Numbered from the stretch's first letter, positions 7,504 to 15,052 are shown. The stretch is DNA of 16,981 bases from Sulfurospirillum sp. (GCA_003978455.1 QNZT01000117.1:1-16981), one strand, 5' to 3'. The notes: a model not told the origin generated them from the letters alone. Numbers and translations: made by a program.

Positions 7504-7892
7504 TTATCATCGGGCATCCCTGGATCGGTTTTGAACCGTTTTATCTGATCAAAAAAGTGGAAGATATCAGCTGTACGCCATCGAACAGCCGTGTTATTTT
7601 CTCTTTCAGCGAAGCAAATTTGCCGTTGTGTCGCCACTGTGCACAAAACAGTGTCCCTTTCGCACTGATCTGTGATACCAAAAAAGATGTTCTGTTTGCG
7701 CAGGCACTGGGATGTGACTTTATCGTCTGTGACAAAAGTGTGGCGATCGATGCTCAGAAATTTGCCGACGGTTATCTTTTTGATGCTAAAATCTTGCTCT
7801 ATACAGGGGCTCAGTCCGATATGGAGTGGGCAGCCGATCATGAGATTGACGGTATATTATTTGAGGAAGGAATAGATTATGGAAGTTGTTAA
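7500..7892 (+). CDS. Conserved-looking hypothetical protein (130 aa)
   Basis: I do not recognise this protein. The chosen ATG at 7500 overlaps the preceding stop as ATGA; an ATG 15 nt upstream is possible but would run further into the previous gene. The 130-aa product is soluble, without signal peptide or membrane segments. It alternates beta-like and helix-like stretches (RVIFSFSE, VPFALICD, CDFIVCD, AKILLYTG, IDGILFEEG), as in an alpha/beta fold or a piece of a TIM barrel. Six cysteines are scattered, including LCRHC at 43-47 and a Cys at the C terminus. It is embedded between two overlapping genes, which argues that it is real and translationally coupled. Its link to htpX, whose start lies 14 bp inside it, may be functional or only positional. 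Confidence 0.72.
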   Translation: MIIIGHPWIGFEPFYLIKKVEDISCTPSNSRVIFSFSEANLPLCRHCAQNSVPFALICDTKKDVLFAQALGCDFIVCDKSVAIDAQKFADGYLFDAKILLYTGAQSDMEWAADHEIDGILFEEGIDYGSC

Positions 7893-8724
7893 GACGGTAT
7901 TTTTACTGACGTTACTGACACTCCTTTTTGTTTGGTTTGGCGGTATGTTGGGTGGTAAGCAGGGGATGATGATCGCCTTTTTGATGGCTTTGGCGATGAA
8001 CTTCTGGGCGTATTACAACTCGGACAAAGCGGTGTTGCGTCACTATCATGCAGTCGAGGTTGATGAGAGAAGTGCTCAGGGGCTCTATAGTATCGTGCGC
8101 AGACTTGCCCAAAGAGCAGGAACGCCGATGCCAAAAGTATATATCATACCCGATCACATACCCAACGCGTTTGCCACCGGACGCAACCCGAGCCACGCTG
8201 CTGTTGCGGTGACAGAGGGATTGCTGGAACTTTTGGATGATCATGAAGTAGAAGCGGTGCTGGCGCATGAGATGAGCCATGTGAAGCATTACGATATCCT
8301 CATCGGTACCATCGCTGCGACGATTGCCGGTGCGATAGCGATGCTGACGAACTTCTTCTACTTTTTCGGCGGAAGCAGTGACGATGAACGACCAAATCCG
8401 ATCATTGCGATGGTCATGATGTTTGTGATGCCGATGGTAGCGTCGATCATCCAGATGGCGGTGAGCAGAAACAGGGAGTTTATGGCAGATGAGGGTGCAG
8501 CAAAACTCACCAGGCATCCGGAGTGGCTGCAAAGTGCGCTCATGAAACTGGAAAACTTCAACAAAGGCGGTATCATCCACGACGCGACACCCGAAACCGC
8601 ACATATGTTTATCGTCAATCCTTTTACGGGGAAAGATTTTTCATTTGCCAGTCTCTTCTCGACACACCCGAGTACACAGGCACGTATCGAAAGGCTCGAT
8701 GCACTGAAGCATCAGTTGAGGTAG
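7879..8724 (+). CDS. htpX: Membrane-bound zinc metalloprotease HtpX
   Basis: HtpX is an M48 peptidase of the inner membrane that degrades misfolded membrane proteins alongside FtsH. The 281-aa product has two N-terminal hydrophobic segments (about 4-22 and 28-46), the zinc motif H130-E131-x-x-H134 in AHEMSHVKHYDI, two more hydrophobic segments (about 140-165 and 175-196), and E200 in SRNREFMADEGAA as the third zinc ligand. The C-terminal LFSTHPSTQARIERL block is also characteristic. The start overlaps the unknown gene by 14 bp and has AGGAAGG about 9 nt upstream. It ends the plus-strand run and converges on pgk, 43 bp away. Confidence 0.96.
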   Translation: MEVVKTVFLLTLLTLLFVWFGGMLGGKQGMMIAFLMALAMNFWAYYNSDKAVLRHYHAVEVDERSAQGLYSIVRRLAQRAGTPMPKVYIIPDHIPNAFATGRNPSHAAVAVTEGLLELLDDHEVEAVLAHEMSHVKHYDILIGTIAATIAGAIAMLTNFFYFFGGSSDDERPNPIIAMVMMFVMPMVASIIQMAVSRNREFMADEGAAKLTRHPEWLQSALMKLENFNKGGIIHDATPETAHMFIVNPFTGKDFSFASLFSTHPSTQARIERLDALKHQLR

Positions 8725-8751
8725 ACGCGGTATCTGTTTTTGTGTACCTCA
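8717..8751. terminator. Inverted repeat between the convergent htpX and pgk genes, possible terminator
   Basis: TGAGGTA at 8717-8723 and TACCTCA at 8745-8751 form a perfect 7-bp stem with a 21-nt loop. The left arm covers the htpX stop codon. The loop includes a run of five T. There is no U-tract directly after the stem on either strand, so it is not a textbook intrinsic terminator. Its place between two convergent genes is the main support. Confidence 0.3.
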
Positions 8752-8767
8752 GTAGATATGACGCGTC

Positions 8768-10084
8768 TCAGTCCAACGCTTTAATCCCCGGCAGTTCTTT
8801 CCCTTGTAAAAGTTCCAGCGATGCGCCGCCTCCTGTGCTGACGAAGGTCATCTTCTCTATCACACCGGCTTTGTGGATCATCTCTCCTGTGTCTCCGCCG
8901 CCGATGATTTTGGTGGCGTGCAGGGTGGCGATGTAGCGGGCGAGGTTGAGGCTTCCCTGTGCAAATTTGTCTATCTCAAAGACACCCATCGGTCCGTTCC
9001 ATAGGATGATTTTCGCTTTTTGTGTCGCTTCTTCAAAGAGTTGCAGGGTTGCGGGTCCTATGTCCAGTCCCATATAGTCATCGGGGATATCCTGATAGGT
9101 GACGACTTTGCTTTTGGTCTCCTGCTGCATCTCTTTTGCCACGATAAAGTCAACCGGCAGGAAGATTTTTACTTTTTGTGTTTTTGCTTCATGAAGAATC
9201 CCTCTCGCCTCTTCGATCAAATCCTCTTCGACGATCGATCTGCCTGTTTCGTAACCGAGTGCTTTGAGGAAGGTAAAAGCCATGCCTCCGCCGATGAGCA
9301 TTTTGTCGATTTCGGGCAGCAGATGTTTCAGTGCACCGAGTTTGGTAGAGACTTTGCTGCCGCCGACGATGAGGGTAAAAGGGTGGGGTGGTTTCTGGAG
9401 GACATCATGAAAGAAGTTGATCTCTTTTTGCAGAAGAAAGCCGGCACCCTTGCGAGCCGTCAAGTTAAGGGAATTTGAGCGCGGTTTATCTGCGCGTGAG
9501 CCCTGCGCTGAGCAGAACTCAGTGTTAGCGTAGTTTTTGGGACTTTGTTCCAAAAGCGTTGACTCAATGGTATCGCCTGCACCCTTGTGTGCGGTGTCGA
9601 AATAGTGGGTGATCGCTTCGACTGAGGCGTGGGCACGGTGACAGACACCAAATGCATCATTGACATAGAATGTTGCAAGATCAGCCAGTTTTTTGGCAAA
9701 TTGCGGGTCATTGGCGGTTTCGCCGGGATCGAATCTGAGATTTTCAAGCAGAAGGATTTCACCGTTTTTAAGTTTCGCAGCTTTTTGTTTGCTATCTTCA
9801 CCTCCGGGATCGTGTGCAAAGAGAACTTGCATATCGAGCAGTCTGGTGAGTCGTCTGGCGACGGGGAGGAGTGAGAGTTTCGGATCGGGTTTGCCTTTTG
9901 GTCGTCCCAGATGACTGGCGAGGATGATTTTGCAGTTGTGATCGAGTGCATAGTGGATCGTAGGCAGGCTTTCACGGATGCGTCTATCGTCGCGTATGTT
10001 GCCGAACTCGTCGAGCGGGACGTTGAAATCACAGCGGATAAAGAGGGTGGCATCCTGAATCGAGAGATTTTGAATCTTTAACAT
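8768..10084 (-). CDS. pgk: Phosphoglycerate kinase with a 45-residue in-frame insertion
   Basis: PGK interconverts 1,3-bisphosphoglycerate + ADP and 3-phosphoglycerate + ATP; in a Campylobacterota autotroph it would mostly run towards sugar synthesis. All main motifs are present: RCDFNVPL (17-24), SHLGRPKG (57-64), GGSKVSTKLG (241-250), WNGPMGVFE (362-370), GGGDTG (395-400) and STGGGASLELLQG (416-428). The product is 438 aa against the usual 390-400. The excess is a block at about 171-215, between two copies of KGAG (167-170 and 212-215). Deleting 171-215 gives AHKGAGFLLQKE, a normal PGK sequence at the start of the inter-domain helix, and a length of 393. The insert is described separately. 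The ATG has AAGGAG about 6 nt upstream and lies 9 bp after the pfkA stop. No catalytic motif is lost, so activity is likely but unproven. Confidence 0.95.
   Translation of the reverse strand: MLKIQNLSIQDATLFIRCDFNVPLDEFGNIRDDRRIRESLPTIHYALDHNCKIILASHLGRPKGKPDPKLSLLPVARRLTRLLDMQVLFAHDPGGEDSKQKAAKLKNGEILLLENLRFDPGETANDPQFAKKLADLATFYVNDAFGVCHRAHASVEAITHYFDTAHKGAGDTIESTLLEQSPKNYANTEFCSAQGSRADKPRSNSLNLTARKGAGFLLQKEINFFHDVLQKPPHPFTLIVGGSKVSTKLGALKHLLPEIDKMLIGGGMAFTFLKALGYETGRSIVEEDLIEEARGILHEAKTQKVKIFLPVDFIVAKEMQQETKSKVVTYQDIPDDYMGLDIGPATLQLFEEATQKAKIILWNGPMGVFEIDKFAQGSLNLARYIATLHATKIIGGGDTGEMIHKAGVIEKMTFVSTGGGASLELLQGKELPGIKALD
9506..9524. repeat. Hairpin inside the pgk insertion (7-bp stem)
   Basis: The arms CGCTGAG (9506-9512) and CTCAGTG (9518-9524) pair over seven positions, one of them G-T, around the loop CAGAA. 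Confidence 0.6.
9535..9555. repeat. Hairpin inside the pgk insertion (9-bp stem)
   Basis: TTTTGGGAC (9535-9543) and GTTCCAAAA (9547-9555) pair over nine positions with one G-T wobble around a TTT loop. The wobble is stable only in a plus-strand transcript, that is antisense to pgk; in pgk mRNA it becomes a C-A mismatch. Confidence 0.65.
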
Positions 10085-10093
10085 ATAGGCTCC

Positions 10094-11053
10094 TTAGTCG
10101 AGAAAGTGCAGGTCGCGCAGGATATTTGCGGGGATGGTGTATTTGCCGTTGTTCACTTCGGAGATATCCATCGGTACGAACTCTCCGTTTCGGTAGCTGA
10201 TCGCTTTACGTATGCCTGTGTTGGCAAGTAGCAGATCGACGGCTCTGACGGTAAACTCAAATGCCATCATCCTGTCATGAACAGTGGGGTTTCCGCCGCG
10301 CTGGATATGCCCCAGTACCGTTACTCTGGTCTCCACGCCGATATCCTCTTCGAGCCACTCTTTGATATTTTGGGTCATTTTGGTTCCTTCTGCGACAATC
10401 GCGAGGATATAGCCTCTTCCCTCGGCAAGGTCTTTTTTCAAAAAGTGTGCGGCGACGTTTTTATTGAAGTTCATCTCCGGGATGACACAGATCTCCGCAC
10501 CGCTGGAGAGTCCGGTGACCGCTGCCAGATAGCCGCACTCCCGCCCCATCGTCTCAACGACGAAAGCACGTTTGAAGGTCGATGCGGTATCACGGATATT
10601 GTCCACTGCCCAGCGGATGACATTGAGTGCGGTATCGACGCCGAGGCAGTACTCTGTGCCGTAGATGTCGTTGTCTATGGTGGTGGGGATACCGACAAAG
10701 TTGACGGGAAATTCGCGTCCGAGTACTTCAAAGGCGTTGTAGGAGCCGTCTCCGCCGAGGACGACAACGCCATCGATATCATGATCCTGGAGATTGCGGT
10801 AGGCTTGTTCACGGTATCTTTTTTCGTAAAAGCGTTTGGAGCGTGAAGATCCGATAATCGCACCGCCGTTGTGCAATATACCTGCGACATCTTCATGATG
10901 CGCATATTTGATTTTCCCGTCGATCATCCCTTCGAGTCCATCATAGATGAAATAGGGTGTTTCACCGCGTTTATAAACATAATCGACAAATTTTTTGATG
11001 GCGGGATTCATACCCGGAGCATCGCCGCCGGAACAGATGATAGCCAGTGCCAT
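10094..11053 (-). CDS. pfkA: 6-phosphofructokinase, ATP-type
   Basis: PfkA phosphorylates fructose 6-phosphate to fructose 1,6-bisphosphate. The 319-aa length matches bacterial PfkA. SGGDAPGMN is at 8-16, GGDGS at 100-104, PTTIDND at 123-129 with D127 as the catalytic aspartate, and ETMGRECGYLA and GHIQRGG further on. The glycine in GGDGS, where pyrophosphate-dependent enzymes carry Asp, and the lack of Lys in PxTIDND both favour ATP as donor. The residue before TIDND is Thr rather than the Gly of E. coli. GGAG lies 5 nt before the ATG. It is followed 9 bp later by pgk, forming a two-gene glycolytic unit. Campylobacter jejuni and Helicobacter pylori lack this enzyme, so its presence separates this organism from them. 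Confidence 0.94.
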   Translation of the reverse strand: MALAIICSGGDAPGMNPAIKKFVDYVYKRGETPYFIYDGLEGMIDGKIKYAHHEDVAGILHNGGAIIGSSRSKRFYEKRYREQAYRNLQDHDIDGVVVLGGDGSYNAFEVLGREFPVNFVGIPTTIDNDIYGTEYCLGVDTALNVIRWAVDNIRDTASTFKRAFVVETMGRECGYLAAVTGLSSGAEICVIPEMNFNKNVAAHFLKKDLAEGRGYILAIVAEGTKMTQNIKEWLEEDIGVETRVTVLGHIQRGGNPTVHDRMMAFEFTVRAVDLLLANTGIRKAISYRNGEFVPMDISEVNNGKYTIPANILRDLHFLD

Positions 11054-11109
11054 AGAGACTCCTCTTTTTGTATTCTTAAAATTGTATCATGAAATAAAAC
11101 TATTTGTGT

Positions 11110-14100
11110 TTAATACGGATAGCTTGTATGCCCATCTACAGGTACTTCTGTTTTATTCAAATAATCTCCTGCTGTATTGCTTGGCAAGATAAATCCACTA
11201 TCGATATCTTCTGCAAAGAAAACTTTTTTTACAGCTTTATATCCGTAATCCTCAACTTGTGTCGAGGCTTTGTCGGAATAGGGTTGACCATACATATCGA
11301 AAAAAGGTCGGTAGTCAAGACCTGTTGCCCATGACAGAGAGACAAGTAACCAGTCGTTGGCATCGATAGCATTTATCTCATCTATGCTGTAATTTTCAAA
11401 GCCCAATTTATCTTTGGCATTTTCCCAGTCCTTTTTGGCATCTTTTGCCAGGTATCTCTCTAAAATATGCAACCTTCCAAGCAGATGAAAACCATTGGTT
11501 AAAGCGTAGTCTCCTTCTGCATACTTTTGTGCATACATCATCGCTTCTATATTAAAGAGCGATTGGGAGCTGTAATTTGAGCTATCCCAGTAGGTTTGCA
11601 TACAACTTGTAGTGTTGGTAGCATTTACGCAGCTTTGCAGTGTCTCATATTGCTTTTTAAAGACATGTTTGGGGATATGACTATTGGTTTTGTAGTATTT
11701 CTCTTCCAGTCCATTGGCTTCTACATATTGATTGTATCTCATCTGAGTATAGTAAGCATAGTAGTTGGTACTGGAGTGAAGTTCCCATCCTTTTAACCTG
11801 AAGAGCGCTCGCTCCAAAGAGTGTCCGACTTCATGAATATCCCCATGTGCAATCGGGTCAAATGCCCAATAAGCATCATAAGGGTTTCCTGAACACCCAG
11901 ATCCACATGCTGCCTGGTCGGCATTCATATGCTTGACAAAATCTGCATTGTAGATAGGAATGCCTTTGTGCGTGGTATAGTTTACAATGTCAGCTACCGC
12001 CTCAATCCCAGGTCCCTTATACCCGGCCAATGACATAGGATTGCTACTCGCATACGTTTTGGTTGCTTCTGCAAGAGCTGAGGCGCTACCCCATCTGAAA
12101 TTGTGAATAGAATCAAGCATTTTGTCTCTTGTCGAGTGCACTTCGAATGCACTTGTAACAATCTCAGCCCAATCATACTTGTCCGCATCGAGTGCTGCCA
12201 TAAAATCACCATCTTTGTCCGGGTTTGTGTCAAACTCACTCCAAACCGGATGTACGCCAATATTTTCTATTTTAAATGATACTTTTGCACCATTTTTGTT
12301 AAATGCGATCTCCAGAGGTCCACCATAAGGTGAAGTCATATAGATACTCTCATGAGGCTTTACCTCTATATGTGTGGATTGTAAATATTTAGGTCTTTTA
12401 TAACCATTTTTTTGGTACTGATGTGTTGCTCCACTCCGCAAGGAATTGATAAACACTTTTGTTGCGACTGAATGATTATCGTCCAATCGTGTGATTTTCA
12501 CGGTTTTGTTTGGCAATACATATACCCCTGCCGCCCTAAAAGGATTTTTGGTTGTCATATGTACGGTTTTTGTTGTTGGGGTGATATCTGAAAAATCACT
12601 GCGGCTAAAGTTACCCATATCTGGTTGAACAGGGTTGATCGTTCTATAATTGTACACCGCATGATCGGCGTAGTATGATTTCATGAACGTAGTGTCATCG
12701 GTAGTTACTTTATCCATAGGAAATACGATATCCTGACGAAACTTGTCTCCCAGCAATGCCAAAAGTTTTTGAAGACGATAGTTTCGGGTTTTAAAAATAT
12801 CTTTTTTCTGTCTGTCCAATAGCGACATGAGATTTTTCACTTTACTTGCCCCATCGTGAAACTGACTCTTTAAACCAACGACAGCAGAACATTCATCACC
12901 GTTTTCATCCATCGTCCCGTCACTCTTTTTGCATTTGCCCCAATCAAAGTTATAATCTTGATCCTGAAAGTGATGTAACATCGTATCTATCGACTCGTAA
13001 CCAAAGTTCTCAAAAAAGCTTCTTTGCATCAGGGAGACATTTTGCCAGGATGCAGCGTCATTGTCCCAATAGTTTCCGGCATAAGGAAATGCAATACCAA
13101 AAAAAGATGCTATGGTGTCCGCCAGACTATTTGTTCCCCAACTGTCATGAAGATACAAAACCGGGGTTGCTTGTGTGACTACTTTTGGTAAGAGAGTCTG
13201 TATTGCCTGTGCATCATGATCATTGCCCGAATGCCCTAAAATAATCAAATCAGCACCGTCGTAACAACTCTCCAGCGTGTTTTTGTCGTTGCATCTTTTT
13301 ATGCTCCACTTCGGGTAATTGTCCTCTATCCAGCTTTTTATGGCACTTGTATTGGTGGTATATGATAAAACAATATTTTGATTTTTCTTTAAAATATGTG
13401 TATCGACAGGCTCTCCAGCCAGTAACCATGCAAATACTCTTTTCATGTATGGTTCATAATTTAAATTTTTCCCATTCCCAAAAAAAGAGAGAGGGTTAGA
13501 GCCGAAAATAGAAAATCTACTCTCTGCTTTTTTTCCTGCGGCAGCCAAAACCCTGTTTTTGTTTCCGTAGAGGAGAGGAGATACCTCTTTGACATCAGCC
13601 AAAATATTGATATATTGAGAATTACTTTCTGGGGTATACGAGATATTGCCGTTTTGATAGATATCAAAAATGAGAGAATCTCCCTTGCGCAGACTATCTA
13701 TCTCTTCTCGGGCGGCTTGAATCAACTCCTCTTCTGTTACTTTTGTATTACGCACATCTCCAGAGGTCAAGACCTTTTCAATCACATTTTTAACGGTGAC
13801 GTTTATGGTAAAGCGTTCTCTCGTTGTATCTATGCCGTCACTGATCTCTACATCAAAAGCATAAACAGGAGCTGTTAAGGTATCTCTAACGGTTATTTCT
13901 CCGTTATTATTGATTGAAAAAGGAACATTCTGGACAATGCTGTAAGTGATTGGATCATCTTGATAATCTACGGCATGAACCGTTGTGATTTTTGTCCCCG
14001 TCCTGGTTGTGCCTGAAATCAGATATTTTCTATCTTCTGTCTCAAAAACAGGTGCAGCAGGTGTCTGCCCATACACCTCCACTCTCTTTAAGTGGATATG

Positions 14101-14886
14101 TCGGTTATCTTCATCTCGTTGTTCTCCTTTGATAAGAAGATAAGTCCCGCTTTTGGGTGGTGTTAAATCGATAATCTGCACACTGTTGGTTGCTTTTAGT
14201 GTTTTGAGCAGATTCTTTTCATCGGTACTTCCATCATACGGCGTGTCTCTTAAATAGACTTTTGCATTGGTGAGTCGATGGCTGTTTCCATTGGCATTTT
14301 GAATCACGATTTTTGATACTTTGGTTGGACTTGGAAGTTCGATCTGTAGCCAATTTTTTCCATCACTGCCGCCACTTGTATGGTTATATGTCGTATCATC
14401 ATCGTCAATAGTGTTGGAAGCCGGTTGATAATAGTGATAAGAACTATCCGTTCCCTGAGTCGCCTTTCCAAATTTATGGGCGATGTCTATTGCCGGTAAC
14501 ACTTCTACAGAAAAAGGAGATAGCGACACAACTTCTGATCCATTGCTGACAGAAACATGAATATCACTGTAGTTTCCATCGCTACCGGGAGAGAGATAAC
14601 CTTCAAGCAGACCTGTAGTGGTGTTGAACTCTGCCCAGGATGGTTTGTTTTCTATGCTGAATGTTAAAGGATTATTGCTGTCACTGTCAGCTTTTGGTTG
14701 AAAGTGGTATCTCTCATAAATGTGGGCTGTTTTTTTAGGATATCCTTCTATAGCAAATGGTTTTTTCGGATCGACGAGAGGTGGTTGAAGGGTAATGGTT
14801 GTGTTTTCTTCTACTGTAGATGTACTACCGCCACAACCTATTAAAATCAAAACAGTGGTGCATAAAAATATATATTTGACTAACAT
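11110..14886 (-). CDS. SslE/AcfD/ImpA-like M60-family zinc metalloprotease, surface lipoprotein
   Basis: The 1258-aa product begins with a lipoprotein signal peptide: hydrophobic core at about 5-16 and lipobox L15-I16-G17-C18. An Ig/cadherin-like domain follows (about 40-130). Next comes a discoidin-like F5/8 type C carbohydrate-binding domain (about 160-274, with NWLQIELPSPTKVSKI), then a second cadherin-like domain (about 278-368). A long region typical of the SslE/AcfD family covers about 390-640. The C-terminal M60 domain (about 770-1150) has H1018-E1019-x-x-H1022 in DIHEVGHSLERA, and E1035 fits the family's third ligand. SslE and ImpA relatives cut heavily glycosylated proteins such as mucins. 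This one may act on host or matrix glycoproteins (inference). The ATG at 14886 has AAGGA 9 nt upstream; a TTG at 14892 is only 3 nt from it. By eye the gene is more AT-rich than its neighbours, suggesting transfer. It stands alone, 56 bp upstream of pfkA. Confidence 0.88.
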   Translation of the reverse strand: MLVKYIFLCTTVLILIGCGGSTSTVEENTTITLQPPLVDPKKPFAIEGYPKKTAHIYERYHFQPKADSDSNNPLTFSIENKPSWAEFNTTTGLLEGYLSPGSDGNYSDIHVSVSNGSEVVSLSPFSVEVLPAIDIAHKFGKATQGTDSSYHYYQPASNTIDDDDTTYNHTSGGSDGKNWLQIELPSPTKVSKIVIQNANGNSHRLTNAKVYLRDTPYDGSTDEKNLLKTLKATNSVQIIDLTPPKSGTYLLIKGEQRDEDNRHIHLKRVEVYGQTPAAPVFETEDRKYLISGTTRTGTKITTVHAVDYQDDPITYSIVQNVPFSINNNGEITVRDTLTAPVYAFDVEISDGIDTTRERFTINVTVKNVIEKVLTSGDVRNTKVTEEELIQAAREEIDSLRKGDSLIFDIYQNGNISYTPESNSQYINILADVKEVSPLLYGNKNRVLAAAGKKAESRFSIFGSNPLSFFGNGKNLNYEPYMKRVFAWLLAGEPVDTHILKKNQNIVLSYTTNTSAIKSWIEDNYPKWSIKRCNDKNTLESCYDGADLIILGHSGNDHDAQAIQTLLPKVVTQATPVLYLHDSWGTNSLADTIASFFGIAFPYAGNYWDNDAASWQNVSLMQRSFFENFGYESIDTMLHHFQDQDYNFDWGKCKKSDGTMDENGDECSAVVGLKSQFHDGASKVKNLMSLLDRQKKDIFKTRNYRLQKLLALLGDKFRQDIVFPMDKVTTDDTTFMKSYYADHAVYNYRTINPVQPDMGNFSRSDFSDITPTTKTVHMTTKNPFRAAGVYVLPNKTVKITRLDDNHSVATKVFINSLRSGATHQYQKNGYKRPKYLQSTHIEVKPHESIYMTSPYGGPLEIAFNKNGAKVSFKIENIGVHPVWSEFDTNPDKDGDFMAALDADKYDWAEIVTSAFEVHSTRDKMLDSIHNFRWGSASALAEATKTYASSNPMSLAGYKGPGIEAVADIVNYTTHKGIPIYNADFVKHMNADQAACGSGCSGNPYDAYWAFDPIAHGDIHEVGHSLERALFRLKGWELHSSTNYYAYYTQMRYNQYVEANGLEEKYYKTNSHIPKHVFKKQYETLQSCVNATNTTSCMQTYWDSSNYSSQSLFNIEAMMYAQKYAEGDYALTNGFHLLGRLHILERYLAKDAKKDWENAKDKLGFENYSIDEINAIDANDWLLVSLSWATGLDYRPFFDMYGQPYSDKASTQVEDYGYKAVKKVFFAEDIDSGFILPSNTAGDYLNKTEVPVDGHTSYPY

Positions 14887-14895
14887 GAACAAGTA

Positions 14896-14900
14896 TCCTT
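14896..14900 (-). promoter_or_regulatory. Ribosome binding site that decides the M60 lipoprotein start
   Basis: AAGGA lies 9 nt from the ATG at 14886 but only 3 nt from the in-frame TTG at 14892, so the ATG is the better start. Confidence 0.65.
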
Positions 14901-14970
14901 AAGAATTGAAAACGATAGAAGCTAAGAAGAGAAAAAGAAGGCGAATATATCTCGTTATAGTTTATGTTTT

Positions 14971-15041
14971 GGCAACCATGACAAACTCGACATACGAGTC
15001 TCATCGCTTTCCGTCCCTGCCTCACGACAGGTTTGGCTTTT
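14971..15041 (-). ncRNA. Candidate cyclic-di-GMP-I (GEMM-I) riboswitch in the M60 leader
   Basis: Read on the minus strand, GCCAAACC is followed by a 6-bp stem (CCUGUC / GGCAGG, 15031-15016) closed by a GUGA tetraloop of GNRA type. Then comes GACGGAAAGC (15015-15006). A second, longer hairpin follows (AUGA and GACUCG pairing with CGAGUU and UCAU), ending in GGUUGCC at 14971. The order CAAACC, GNRA hairpin, GACGxAAAGC, second hairpin, GGUUGCC is the GEMM-I pattern, in which the tetraloop docks on the second helix. Deviations: GACGGAAAGC rather than GACGCAAAGC, and a weak closing stem with a C-C mismatch. No terminator or clear anti-SD is visible in the roughly 85 nt to the start codon, so the expression platform is unknown. 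Confidence 0.65.
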
Positions 15042-15046
15042 TCTTT

Positions 15047-15052
15047 ATTATA
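15047..15052 (-). promoter_or_regulatory. Promoter -10 box for the riboswitch/M60 transcript
   Basis: A perfect TATAAT on the minus strand ends 6 nt before the expected transcript start at about 15040, just ahead of the aptamer. The -35 zone (about 15070-15075) is only AT-rich, as is usual in Campylobacterota. The leader to the ATG would be about 155 nt. Confidence 0.6.

Larger units (their letters stand above)
9444..9587 (-). mobile_element. Small palindrome-rich element inserted in frame in pgk, flanked by 9-bp direct repeats
   Basis: GCACCCTTG occurs at 9444-9452 and again at 9579-9587 (plus-strand reading), spaced exactly 135 nt, which is 45 codons. With one mismatch the match extends a few bases further (ccGGCACCC versus gcCTGCACCC). 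The 126 nt between the copies encode residues with no PGK counterpart, among them NTEFCSAQGSRADKP and SNSLNLTAR. The interval holds several hairpins: 9506-9524, 9535-9555 and CCCTT/AAGGG at 9447-9471. It encodes no protein of its own. The picture fits a non-autonomous repeat (MITE- or Rickettsia-palindromic-element-like) that landed in a gene in the one tolerated frame, leaving a 9-bp target duplication. Family membership is inference; no second copy is in this window. Confidence 0.7.

Noticed and set aside
9444..9587. Extra PGK residues as a sequencing or assembly frameshift
   Set aside because: A frameshift pair would replace residues rather than add exactly 45 between duplicated KGAG segments. 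The flanking 9-bp DNA repeat and restored normal sequence on deletion point to insertion.
14887..14892. TTG start for the M60 lipoprotein
   Set aside because: It is only 3 nt from the AAGGA sequence, while the ATG two codons later has 9 nt spacing and gives a normal lipoprotein signal peptide.
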